From contig JBPEWV010000007.1 in the NCBI GenBank assembly GCA_052032335.1, positions 1 to 47,549 of the forward strand: a stretch of DNA of 47,549 nucleotides, read 5' to 3'. Position 1 is the stretch's first letter. Each line of letters opens with the position of its first letter. The notes beneath the pieces were generated by a model. The model saw nothing but the letters and a program-made list of their open reading frames with translations. It made no database searches and had not been told where the DNA came from. Positions 18,290-27,152 of this stretch are shown here, piece by piece. The stretch comes from Pleionea sp052032335. GTDB lineage: Bacteria; Pseudomonadota; Gammaproteobacteria; Enterobacterales; Kangiellaceae. Both the position numbers and the translations under genes were made by a program.

Positions 18290-18841
18290 ATGCACACGTT
18301 TTGGTATCTACACGGTTTTCGCAGCAATACGAACAGTGCAAAAGTTGCTGCTCTGCGAAGACACTTTCCAGAGTATAAGGTGGAAGCTATTGCCTACTCT
18401 CCACATGATCCAAAAGAAGCTGAAAAGCAAATAGTCTCAAAGATAAAAGGCTGCGATAAAAATAATTTAACCGTTATAGGAACATCGCTTGGCGGATTTT
18501 GGAGCCACTGGATGAGCGCAAAATTTGGCGTTCGGGCGTTTATAATTAATCCATCACTATCGCCCGGAAGATCCTTGCCGGAAGGCCAGTTTGCAATTTA
18601 TGGAGAACCTGACAACATGATTAGGGTTACCCAGTCCATGCTGAAAGCGTTTGAACACTACGAAGTTGCGGCAGACAAAAATAACAACTGTCAGGTACTG
18701 CTCGCAATGAATGACGAACTTTTAGACAGTCAGACGACGTTTAATCGTTTTTCTCCCCATTACCCGGTTCACTGCTATCCGAACGGCGAACACCGATTCA
18801 CTCACTTCGAATCGATTATGCCATTATTCTCCATTTCATAG
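18290..18841 (+). CDS. UPF0227/YqiA-like esterase (alpha/beta hydrolase)
   Basis: The 183-residue protein opens with WYLHGFRSNTNSAKVAALRR, the typical N-terminus of the YqiA/YcfP (UPF0227) group of small alpha/beta hydrolases. The nucleophile elbow is IGTSLGGFWSH (Ser near residue 66), Asp is expected in LLDSQ or MNDELLD, and the C-terminal GEHRFTHFE supplies the catalytic His. It is a cytoplasmic short-chain esterase of unknown physiological substrate. Its last 40 nt overlap the 3' end of the convergent GNAT gene, which is unusual and means the two mRNAs are complementary at their ends. Confidence 0.85.
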   Translation: MHTFWYLHGFRSNTNSAKVAALRRHFPEYKVEAIAYSPHDPKEAEKQIVSKIKGCDKNNLTVIGTSLGGFWSHWMSAKFGVRAFIINPSLSPGRSLPEGQFAIYGEPDNMIRVTQSMLKAFEHYEVAADKNNNCQVLLAMNDELLDSQTTFNRFSPHYPVHCYPNGEHRFTHFESIMPLFSIS

Positions 18842-19362
18842 CAGACCACATCGACTTTTCCCAGAGCAGGAACATCTTCGACTTCGGTCCGAGCGTACTG
18901 CATACCTAATTTTTCCATGATTCTAATGGAACCTCTATTTTCGGGAAGGGCGATAGCAGAAAATTTAGCAAATGAGGGGTTAACCGATAGTGCATTGATG
19001 ACCTGTTTCGCCGCTTCCGTTGCATAACCCTTCCCCCAAGCCATTTTCTTAAATCGCCAGCCGATTTCGATATTATTCATTTCAGGGGAATCGCTAAAAA
19101 ACTTCATCGGGCGAACAAGTATCCAACCGATGAACTTATTTTCGTCTTTCTCATTGACCTGCCATAGACCAAAGCCTTTCTCTTTATCTCGATATTTTTC
19201 TAACCTGGGAATAAAGATGTTTTTTATTTCATCTGGTGTTGTTAGATTACCGCCGTTGATATACTTCATGACTTCTGGATCCTGATCCAACTCATAAAAT
19301 AAGTCAGCATCGTTTCGATCCATTAAACGAAAATTTAAACGACTTGATGGAGAAATGTTCAT
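18802..19362 (-). CDS. GNAT-family acetyltransferase (RimJ/RimL-like)
   Basis: The 186-residue product follows the Acetyltransf_3 pattern: LNFRLMDRNDADLFYELDQDPEVMKYINGG at the N-terminus, GLWQVNEKDENKFIGWILVRPM in the middle, the acetyl-CoA segment AWGKGYATEAAKQVI, and the C-terminal ENRGSIRIMEKLGMQ. Relatives acetylate ribosomal protein N-termini or small amines; the substrate here is unknown. It lies 95 nt downstream of the eCIS effector gene on the same strand, but a TATAAT of its own suggests separate expression. Convergent 40-nt overlap with the UPF0227 gene. Confidence 0.88.
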   Translation of the reverse strand: MNISPSSRLNFRLMDRNDADLFYELDQDPEVMKYINGGNLTTPDEIKNIFIPRLEKYRDKEKGFGLWQVNEKDENKFIGWILVRPMKFFSDSPEMNNIEIGWRFKKMAWGKGYATEAAKQVINALSVNPSFAKFSAIALPENRGSIRIMEKLGMQYARTEVEDVPALGKVDVVCYEMENNGIIDSK

Positions 19363-19394
19363 AACAAGTTCCAGAGTATAATTCGGGAGGCAAG

Positions 19395-19400
19395 ATTATA
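19395..19400 (-). promoter_or_regulatory. Candidate -10 element for the GNAT gene
   Basis: A perfect TATAAT lies 32 nt before the ATG at 19362, which would give a leader of about 26 nt. The upstream -35 region (TCTTAT at 17-nt spacing) is weak. If active it separates GNAT expression from the injection-system operon. Confidence 0.4.
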
Positions 19401-19457
19401 ATACTGAAAAACGAGCTATAAGAAAAAGTTTATCATTTATATTTTTACTTTTAATAA

Positions 19458-22400
19458 TCACGGACGAAGTGTTCCAATCCTTCGATTAAAATAAGCGGGA
19501 TCATTTAAGTAAATTGTATTGAAACGGGTAACCAGTCCTTTATCAGCTCCTGTATAGCCTCCCGGGCCCGCACGAGCAGCGGCAATAATTGCATTTGCTG
19601 TCGCGTCTCTAATTCCTGAGAACTCTAGAAGCTTCGTTTTAATAGCAGCATAACTCACTCCTGCGTTCACCCGACCCTGAATGCCTCGAGCAAGACCTGG
19701 TTCTAAAAAGACCGGACCCGAACCACCGACATCGACAATGGTAGCAGCTAAATCTTCTGGCCGAGCCGTTGGCGCTACGACCGTACTGGACCCACGCGTG
19801 CCTCCTGCTTCAAGATTTCGAGTGATATCATAATTATCATCTCGATCAAACGTTGGAGTGCTCGCTGGTGCATTCGGAACTCGATAGCGAGAATGAATAT
19901 TCGCCTTAATTTCTTCTCCTTTGGTGTCTCCATCCATGTATCGCTGATAGGCATGACATTCAAACGTCGAGTTCACATAGTTTTGACGTTTGTCATTAGC
20001 ATTCAATTTTCGCGTTCCTGGCTTTACGTTGACTTCGTAAAACACCCATAAACGCCGACTGTTGACCCAATTTTTCACTCGATTTTCAACCACATTTTTG
20101 TGCAACTCATTCGCCTCAGCCGTAATGGGAAATAAATTTCGGCCGTGCGCTGGCCCTCCCAGTTGGGCATTGAGTAAATGACCTCGAATGTACTTTTGAT
20201 TGTTGTTTTGGCCCGGATCCGTTTCTAACTTCCCCATCAATGTGGGTTGCTTTCCACTGGTCGAATCGGATCCGACCGGATGATCAGGACCAAGCCATGT
20301 CGCTGTCATTCGCAACCCAACATCATCCCCCGACAAAGTGCCACTTGCGTATTCTATCGATGTGGTTTTCCCTGCGATTCCTGTTCCGGATGCAGGCGTT
20401 CTTAACGTAATATTAATCGATGGATTAATCGTTAAATTCGCTTGATAACCTTGCCCTCGTGCCACTAACCCAATACTGGTTAAGCGAAAACGTCGCTGAA
20501 TTCTTGCGTAATAATCATCCAGCTGATCGTATCCCGCCGACTGCGCCATCGCTAATTCCAACACGCGTTTGGCGGCATTCAGATCGGCGCGCTTTTGTTC
20601 CGCAGTTCGAGGTACAGTAACGGGCGGCTCGTCTAACATACGCAGCGTAATATTCGCGGGATGCCGCGGTTGATCCGAATTCGGCACTTCATTAGCCGGT
20701 ACCGTAGGATCGGTTGGTGTTCGACGATTCGCATCACCCGTAGATTGCCCCTGGCCTGTGGTTCGACTGGTTCCGCTGGTTTGAGAAGCCCCACCCGCAG
20801 ACGGTGCGCCAGGCGCGCTGCGTCGATTGGGATTATTGGCAGGATTCCCCTGGGCACGACCTCCACCGCCAGAAGGTGTTGAGGCTCGGTTATTATTGGT
20901 CGGCGTTTGCCCTCCCGCAGCATTCGGTGGAGGTTGACGTCGCCTACGGCTGGACCGTTGTGGAACTTGAACGGGCGGCTCAGCTTGCGGATCAGCTTGT
21001 GGTGGCCGGCTCGCACGATCTTGTTGCTCCGCCGGCGGCGATTGTGGTTGTCCTTCACCTTGCCGTCGGCCACGCCATTCACCACGCTGCTGTTGCATCG
21101 CCTGACGCCCGCCAGCAGGTGCCGGATCGTCTTTAGGCATGGCGTCTTGAATCATCCCATCAACACCGGGCAAATCACCATTGTCCATACTGATTTCGGG
21201 CGTGGCACCGCTGCCCAACACATAACGTTCCAGTTGAAACTGCACTGCCAGATTTGGCCCAATATTCCAGGTTTTCTCGGCAAGGTTCCAAGTATTTTCC
21301 CACACCGTAACCCATAAAGCTTCGACTTCTGCCCAGGCATTTAACCCCAGTTTAAAACGCGCTCCGGCGGCAAGTGTTGCCGTCCCCGAAATGGTCCAGT
21401 CACCATTATCATATTCCAGTAACGGGCGAACCGACACGGCGCCATAGATGCCCGCCGTTGCGACACCTTCGATACCACCGGTTAACGAACCGAGCACTAC
21501 GTCCAAACCTAAACCCGCACCAAAAGCAACGTAAGCTTCAGCAAAGGCGGGAATAAATAGCTCCCCGGTAAACTCCAAATCGGGACCTTCGGGATCACCT
21601 ATGGTGTAGGTTCCAGTCACCGAAATATCACGAAACTGTCCCGGACCAATTCCGGCACGAACACCGGCCCGCATTCGAATCACCGCTACGAGAATCGCCC
21701 AGAGTGGAATATTTTGACTGTAACGAAATAGCTCCCGTTCCACGCGTCTTTCTGGAAACAGTTCGAGCGGTGACACATCGATGCGCATGTTTAGTGTGAC
21801 CTGGCCTTCACGATCAACCTCAGCGCCGACGGTACCGGTAATGTTATCCGACAATTGCATGGTCAACTCGCCACTGCCGTAAACGTTTAACCCTCCTTCT
21901 TCGTTTTGCTCGACGCCAACCGTTAACTGCCCGCTCAGTTTTCCGTCATCCGCTTCAAAAGAAAATTGCGTTTCACCCGACCACAAATTATTTTTATATT
22001 CGATGTGAACATTGCCCGATACACCTTGCATGATCTCCGTATTAATCGGAACATCACCTTCACCTTCCAGTTCGCCATTAACCAATGCCACTCGAAATCG
22101 TGCGCCTTGCAATCCGGGAATATTTAAATCCACCTCTGCTGCAATAGATGTGTTGCCTTCTGCGTCCATTGACGCACTGAAAGTTCCCTCTCCGACGGGC
22201 CCGAGGGTTGCCACCATACTGCCATCAAAACTTAACCGACCTTCATCATCGACCGTACCCGTAATACTGCCCGATTGTATGGGAAGCGTTTCCGGGAAAT
22301 CATCGGAACTGATGGTAATCGAACCACTGAATTGATTATTACGATAACCGATGGTGCCACTGACATCGGCTAAGGATGACAAGGTACTGCTAAAGGTACC

Positions 22401-23345
22401 ACTCCCAGTTAAACGATCGCGTGAAATCGACGCGCTCACCGAGCCTTGCGCAAAATCGCGGTAATTAAAGGTAACACTCTCGAGTCCTCCACTAATGTCG
22501 CGGTTTTCTGCGTTTAAATTAACTGTGCCGGAGGTAAACGATAACCCGGGTACACCAGGATCCAGTTGGCTTACAGGAATAGAGACTTGAGTTGTCAAAT
22601 TGTTATTTTCAAGCGCTAACGTTGCAGTGACGCCATCCAACAATGAATGCGTTAAATCAACTTGACCATCACCACTGACTGCACCACTTTCTGAAAAACG
22701 TACCGTAAATCGTCCGGTTGCCAAATCAGGGTACGTCATATTAGCAGTAAACTGCCCAGAAAAATTACCATTGCTGATTGAGACCTCACCTTCACCAGAA
22801 ATCTCCATTCGTGAGCCGCGCGGCTTCAAAGAGTTTGTTCTGATATTCAGTGACCCCGCCAGTTGCTTTTCCTCGGTAAAAGCTAGATTTGTAATACGGG
22901 GGTTATTTAACGCAGGAAAGTCGAGATCAATATTTCCTGCATTTCGGATACTTTGAACGGCGCCTTCCGAATCAATATTGATTCGAAACTGATTTTCTTC
23001 AACTTTGGGTAAAGTAAGCTCCGCCGTCAAACGGCCGCCAGGTCGACGCCCACCGTTTTTTCTAAACGACTTAAATCGAACACCGGGAATGCGTAAATTC
23101 GCGTTTTCCAGATCGGCTTCGCGACGGTTAAATAAACTCGCAGCAATGTGAATGCCATTACCAAGTTGTATTTTATAACTGCCGTCTTCTTGCAACCCCA
23201 TGACGGCCTGGTTTCCCGCTTGTCCTTCTCCCGTAGACGGTTCAGACGTCGGGGCAGAATTCGATTCGTTTGTTTGACCTGGCGGGCGTGTCGGATTGGT
23301 GCTGGGCAACGGTGGTTCTCGAGACGAACTTGGCGTATCACTCAT
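19458..23345 (-). CDS. Candidate eCIS effector with C-terminal His-Me-finger DNA/RNA nuclease
   Basis: This 1295-residue protein is the last gene of the injection-system operon, 3 nt after the AAA+ ATPase stop. Layout: a disordered Ser/Pro-rich start (1-50); about 470 residues of beta-strand repeats of the form 'xxxSGxGxVxxxxG' with no known name (50-520); a Gly/Ala-rich segment ending in a Trp-rich AEVEALWVTVWENTWNLAEK stretch (520-720) that resembles the central region of eCIS-associated cargo proteins; a Pro/Gln/Asn/Gly-rich linker (735-900); a nuclease-like domain (about 960-1150); and a C-terminal helical segment with a helix-hairpin-helix look (1200-1295). The nuclease call rests on RGHLLNAQLGGP with candidate catalytic His1056, then NLFPITAEANE, as in the Endonuclease_NS_2 type. 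No signal peptide. Pne1 of the MAC system is a precedent for an eCIS nuclease effector. No immunity gene is obvious. Confidence 0.75.
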   Translation of the reverse strand: MSDTPSSSREPPLPSTNPTRPPGQTNESNSAPTSEPSTGEGQAGNQAVMGLQEDGSYKIQLGNGIHIAASLFNRREADLENANLRIPGVRFKSFRKNGGRRPGGRLTAELTLPKVEENQFRINIDSEGAVQSIRNAGNIDLDFPALNNPRITNLAFTEEKQLAGSLNIRTNSLKPRGSRMEISGEGEVSISNGNFSGQFTANMTYPDLATGRFTVRFSESGAVSGDGQVDLTHSLLDGVTATLALENNNLTTQVSIPVSQLDPGVPGLSFTSGTVNLNAENRDISGGLESVTFNYRDFAQGSVSASISRDRLTGSGTFSSTLSSLADVSGTIGYRNNQFSGSITISSDDFPETLPIQSGSITGTVDDEGRLSFDGSMVATLGPVGEGTFSASMDAEGNTSIAAEVDLNIPGLQGARFRVALVNGELEGEGDVPINTEIMQGVSGNVHIEYKNNLWSGETQFSFEADDGKLSGQLTVGVEQNEEGGLNVYGSGELTMQLSDNITGTVGAEVDREGQVTLNMRIDVSPLELFPERRVERELFRYSQNIPLWAILVAVIRMRAGVRAGIGPGQFRDISVTGTYTIGDPEGPDLEFTGELFIPAFAEAYVAFGAGLGLDVVLGSLTGGIEGVATAGIYGAVSVRPLLEYDNGDWTISGTATLAAGARFKLGLNAWAEVEALWVTVWENTWNLAEKTWNIGPNLAVQFQLERYVLGSGATPEISMDNGDLPGVDGMIQDAMPKDDPAPAGGRQAMQQQRGEWRGRRQGEGQPQSPPAEQQDRASRPPQADPQAEPPVQVPQRSSRRRRQPPPNAAGGQTPTNNNRASTPSGGGGRAQGNPANNPNRRSAPGAPSAGGASQTSGTSRTTGQGQSTGDANRRTPTDPTVPANEVPNSDQPRHPANITLRMLDEPPVTVPRTAEQKRADLNAAKRVLELAMAQSAGYDQLDDYYARIQRRFRLTSIGLVARGQGYQANLTINPSINITLRTPASGTGIAGKTTSIEYASGTLSGDDVGLRMTATWLGPDHPVGSDSTSGKQPTLMGKLETDPGQNNNQKYIRGHLLNAQLGGPAHGRNLFPITAEANELHKNVVENRVKNWVNSRRLWVFYEVNVKPGTRKLNANDKRQNYVNSTFECHAYQRYMDGDTKGEEIKANIHSRYRVPNAPASTPTFDRDDNYDITRNLEAGGTRGSSTVVAPTARPEDLAATIVDVGGSGPVFLEPGLARGIQGRVNAGVSYAAIKTKLLEFSGIRDATANAIIAAARAGPGGYTGADKGLVTRFNTIYLNDPAYFNRRIGTLRP

Positions 23346-23348
23346 TAG

Positions 23349-25547
23349 TTACTCACCCTTTACAAGTTCGTCGTAATACGGCCCCAATAAAGTCCGTTTA
23401 ATCGGTCGCTTTAACTTTCGATATTCCCTCACAGCAGCTTGTAAAAGATGAAGCATCGATACTGACGACGCTTGCTCTTTCGCTGCATAACAAGCAGAGA
23501 CCAGACAATTTTTTATATGGCCACCTGTAAATTGAAACTGTTTAGCCAAGAAGTCGAAGTCAATGTCGCTATCAACGGTAACCGACAGTAATTTGAGGCG
23601 CTGCCAAATACGCGTTCGCTCAACTTCGCCCGGCAAAGGAAACGAAACAATATGATCCAAACGCCTTGAGAAGGCATCATCAATATTGTCAGAAAAGTTC
23701 GTCGCAATAATTGTACAGCCTCGGTGCTCCTCGATCTTTTGCAACAGGTAGCTCACCTCAATATTCGCATAGCGATCGTGCGCATCTTTGACTTCACTAC
23801 GCTTACCAAATAAAGCGTCTCCCTCGTCAAAAAACAGAATTGAGCGACTTCTTGCTGCGGCATTAAAAATGCGGTCCAGGTTTTTCTCGGTTTCTCCAAT
23901 GTACTTACTCACGACCCGCGACAAATCGATCTTGAATAAATCCAGTCCCAGTTCATTCGCCAATACACTGGCCGCCATTGTTTTCCCAGTGCCAGACGGC
24001 CCCGAGAAAAGCGCACTGACACTGGGTGCTGAGCCTAAAATACGATCCATCCCCGACGCTTCCACATATTGATAACTGTAACGTACGTTGCGATGAAAAA
24101 ACCGAAGTTCGTCATCGACCGATTGATTCACAACGAGGTCACGCCAACGAAACTGAGTCGAAACCAGCTGCGCCAATTGGACCATGGGTGCCGCAGCCTT
24201 TTGACGACATAACTGAGAAAGATGCTCAATCGATTCGGGTGCATTTTTCCAGGTCATCTCCATGGCAAGCGTCGTTGCCACTGACTCAATATCACTGACC
24301 GAAAATTGAAACTGTTGTGTTAGGGTCGATAAGACGTCTTTAACCTCTGGTAAACCGAGATAAGCGTCTGGTAAACAATTTTGCCAAACTAAATATTGTT
24401 CATTCGTCGTCAGTGATGGACGTCGTATAACCAACTGTGCGCAACCGGGTCGCGGATCATTGAGTCGACTGCATACAACAAAGCCGTTTCGGTGCTCTTT
24501 TATCCATTCAGGTAACGAAGCTGAACGCGGTTCATTGGTACGGTTACCTCGACTTTCCCCCCTACATTCAATAAGGGTCGATGCATTGTGACACTCAATC
24601 ACTGGAATAACGTTTTGCATCCAGCAGTCACGTAAAAATCGACGAAACTCGATAGGACAGCAGTCAAAAGTCACTCTAAAACGCTGAATAGACTGGTTCA
24701 TGTAATTTGATAATTGCAACAAACAAGTATCAACATCATCCGTTAGTAACGACACCACCGGCCACTCAGCAATTTCATGTGTTCCACTTTTGATTAAGGT
24801 GAATGGTGTTAGAAATTGATCATCCAGTATATTGTTGACGGGGGCGCCGTGTTTTGGCGTTACCCAGCGCACCTTTTCTGCTAATGAATCGTCAGAAGCA
24901 GGACAACCGGATAAGAAATTACGCACACCATCATCGCAAACAATCCCTTGCTGATTTCGACTGACATCCGATTCAATTAATCGAATCAGCGGGGCTCGTC
25001 GTAACGGTTCATGATGCAACAATACTGCGTGCCAATCGGTGGCTGCTCTATCATAAGGAGAAATTCTTTGGCACAAAGATAACGTCAACTGTTTTTTTTG
25101 CACATCATCTTGCACATACGCAAAGAGTTTTTGAAAACGAGGTTCAAGCTCTATCAGGTAAGACACAAGCAGAATAAAGCTCTCAATGGGGATCAGTTCA
25201 TAAAGACCCTCAATACGTTGTAACTTTAAACCACGAGTTAACGATTTTCTCTTAAGAATACTCTGCCAATCTTGCCTTAAGTTCTCTATGAGAGTTTTTG
25301 AGTTCAGCGGCTGAGTGTTTGTACTGCCCGTGTCAGAATGAGTTGAGTATTCCAATATAAACTCATCGACTTCTTCATCCGAAACAAACAGTCCACCAAA
25401 TCCTTCTCGAAAATGCTCACCCCGGCTGCATCGTATTTTCTCAACCTCGAAACCGAGACGTTTTTTCAACCAATCAATGCAGTCCGAGTAAAACGCTCTA
25501 TCATCTTGGTAATGTAGAATCTCATCAAGTTTGACGGACTGATTCAT
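23349..25547 (-). CDS. AAA+ ATPase of the injection system (Pvc15-like)
   Basis: The 732-residue protein has an N-terminal half of unknown fold (about 1-480) and a C-terminal AAA+ module. Walker A is GPSGTGKT with Lys522, Walker B is ILFFDEGDALFG with Asp574 and Glu575, and an arginine-finger-like FSRRLDHIVSFPLP follows near 615. Pvc15/Afp15-type ATPases are a hallmark of eCIS gene clusters and separate them from R-type pyocins; proposed roles are cargo loading or particle assembly in the cytoplasm. It lies between the candidate tape measure and the effector gene, the usual place for this component. GGTGAGTAACTAATG links its stop to the effector start. Confidence 0.95.
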   Translation of the reverse strand: MNQSVKLDEILHYQDDRAFYSDCIDWLKKRLGFEVEKIRCSRGEHFREGFGGLFVSDEEVDEFILEYSTHSDTGSTNTQPLNSKTLIENLRQDWQSILKRKSLTRGLKLQRIEGLYELIPIESFILLVSYLIELEPRFQKLFAYVQDDVQKKQLTLSLCQRISPYDRAATDWHAVLLHHEPLRRAPLIRLIESDVSRNQQGIVCDDGVRNFLSGCPASDDSLAEKVRWVTPKHGAPVNNILDDQFLTPFTLIKSGTHEIAEWPVVSLLTDDVDTCLLQLSNYMNQSIQRFRVTFDCCPIEFRRFLRDCWMQNVIPVIECHNASTLIECRGESRGNRTNEPRSASLPEWIKEHRNGFVVCSRLNDPRPGCAQLVIRRPSLTTNEQYLVWQNCLPDAYLGLPEVKDVLSTLTQQFQFSVSDIESVATTLAMEMTWKNAPESIEHLSQLCRQKAAAPMVQLAQLVSTQFRWRDLVVNQSVDDELRFFHRNVRYSYQYVEASGMDRILGSAPSVSALFSGPSGTGKTMAASVLANELGLDLFKIDLSRVVSKYIGETEKNLDRIFNAAARSRSILFFDEGDALFGKRSEVKDAHDRYANIEVSYLLQKIEEHRGCTIIATNFSDNIDDAFSRRLDHIVSFPLPGEVERTRIWQRLKLLSVTVDSDIDFDFLAKQFQFTGGHIKNCLVSACYAAKEQASSVSMLHLLQAAVREYRKLKRPIKRTLLGPYYDELVKGE

Positions 25548-25590
25548 TGTTTCACTCCACTGTTTTAAAGCAACGTTTCTAAATAAATGA

Positions 25591-27135
25591 TTATGACTTC
25601 CACTGAATGCTCCAATCTTTATTAGGCCAACAAGGCAGCTCAGGCTGTTCGCCGATTAGGAGCGATAGCGACAGCACCACCGACAATGGCATTTTTTCAA
25701 CTCGACATTGAAGTGCTTTTGACTGGACATCAAATTCAGCGGACACATCCAAAAAATGGTAAAACAATCCTTCGGCAGTTGTTTTTTCAAATCCCGTTAA
25801 AAATTGTGAAAAGTTATGCATTACGAAAGCCTGTATCGTTTCAGAAGCAACATCCGGATTGGTTTCAATACGTTCAAATAGGCAAAATCGCTTAAAGCCT
25901 TCAGACAAGACAACCCGATCGTAAATATCTCGCCCTTCCTCCCAAACGACATTACCCAAGCACAAATTTCGCAGCCCTTGATCAGAAATAGCCAAAGGCT
26001 GAAAATCTGAGGGAACGGCATGACAACAAAAAAACCACAACAATTCGCCATTAATATTTTCGGCTAAAGGATGCCTAAGCAATGCGGCGATGACAAAACA
26101 TAAGCCACCGTATCGAATCTCTACGAGCTTTCTTTTTTCGCTCTGAAATGATAACTTAGGCTTGTTCGGCCGAATGGATGGCGCAGGCATCTTTTCAGTG
26201 ATTGATTTCGTCAGCGATAACAAAGCATCCAACCGTCTTTTTCGAACCTCTGAATCCTGTGCCATTGTAAAAAGCATTTGCATTGAACTGTCACACTCAA
26301 GCTGTTCGCTTGTAAGTAATGTTTCGATATCCGCCGGTAGTTCATTCCAAAAAGCTAAGACAAAGACCTGGCTGAAGGTAAACAAAGCTTGCCATTCTTC
26401 ATTAGTTGGCGGGGATTTTCGCTTAAAAATATAGTGGTTTGCGGCTAACAAAAAAATATAAAAGGACCGAAGATTGTCGAGAGACAATACTTCATGAGGA
26501 CAAAAGTCTTCAAAAATCGAAGTATCCAGATCGGTAGATAACGATACTTCAATTTGTTTTGGAGCACCTAACGCATGAAGCAACTGCTCAATCGTTTCGC
26601 GATTTAACGTGTTCAGTACTCGAGATAGGCCATCTGATTTACGAAGTTCCTGAAAGATATCGCTCATAAGAGACGCTTTTTCGACGAGCCGACCAATACA
26701 ATTATCTACCGCACTTAAATGCTGATCGTAATGCGGTTCGAATGGCCAGTCCACGGCTCGATTAAACGCTAAAACGTGCCTAATGTAATGAGCAATGTAC
26801 TCTGCTTCCGAACGGAAATATCGGAGGTTATCGGAGCTTACTGTGGTCAGACTCGACATTATGGCGCTCACAATGGCCTCCGCCCAACGTTCGATTCCTT
26901 TTTGCATCATTCCATGACGTGTTTTCAGCAACAGTTTAATGTGCAGCTTTCGAATACAAATATAACTTTCATCAGAGAGCTGAATGCCCAAGGGTAGTGG
27001 TTGCGACAATTTTTTTTCTAAGGTAACCGGTAATTGTTCGCTCGCCCATTGCTCCAGCGACGATTTAAACGAACTCACCCGATCCCGATTCGGAGTTCTG
27101 GCATTCAAATGATGATGATTCAATATCAAGTTCAC
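25591..27135 (-). CDS. Candidate tape-measure protein of the contractile injection system (Pvc14-like)
   Basis: The 514-residue product is predicted mostly helical. Its N-terminus has the pattern 'WASEQLPVTLEKKLSQPLPLG ... SYICIRKLHIKLLL', which recalls the CIS tape-measure family start, where a helical segment is followed by a short strand such as 'IRIDRLEIDLG'. Position directly upstream of the AAA+ ATPase is where Pvc14/Afp14 sits. In Afp this protein sets particle length. Sequence resemblance is weak beyond the first 80 residues, so the name rests largely on synteny. It is short for a ruler, which would predict a short particle. No membrane segment. Confidence 0.6.
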   Translation of the reverse strand: MNLILNHHHLNARTPNRDRVSSFKSSLEQWASEQLPVTLEKKLSQPLPLGIQLSDESYICIRKLHIKLLLKTRHGMMQKGIERWAEAIVSAIMSSLTTVSSDNLRYFRSEAEYIAHYIRHVLAFNRAVDWPFEPHYDQHLSAVDNCIGRLVEKASLMSDIFQELRKSDGLSRVLNTLNRETIEQLLHALGAPKQIEVSLSTDLDTSIFEDFCPHEVLSLDNLRSFYIFLLAANHYIFKRKSPPTNEEWQALFTFSQVFVLAFWNELPADIETLLTSEQLECDSSMQMLFTMAQDSEVRKRRLDALLSLTKSITEKMPAPSIRPNKPKLSFQSEKRKLVEIRYGGLCFVIAALLRHPLAENINGELLWFFCCHAVPSDFQPLAISDQGLRNLCLGNVVWEEGRDIYDRVVLSEGFKRFCLFERIETNPDVASETIQAFVMHNFSQFLTGFEKTTAEGLFYHFLDVSAEFDVQSKALQCRVEKMPLSVVLSLSLLIGEQPELPCWPNKDWSIQWKS

Positions 27136-27152
27136 TATCGATCATCCATTCG

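Noticed and set aside
20633..21317. Long antisense and shifted ORFs of 110-150 codons over the effector linker
   Set aside because: They arise because the Pro/Gln/Gly/Arg-rich linker is GC-rich and lacks stop codons in all frames; the products are low-complexity Arg/Leu/Pro strings.
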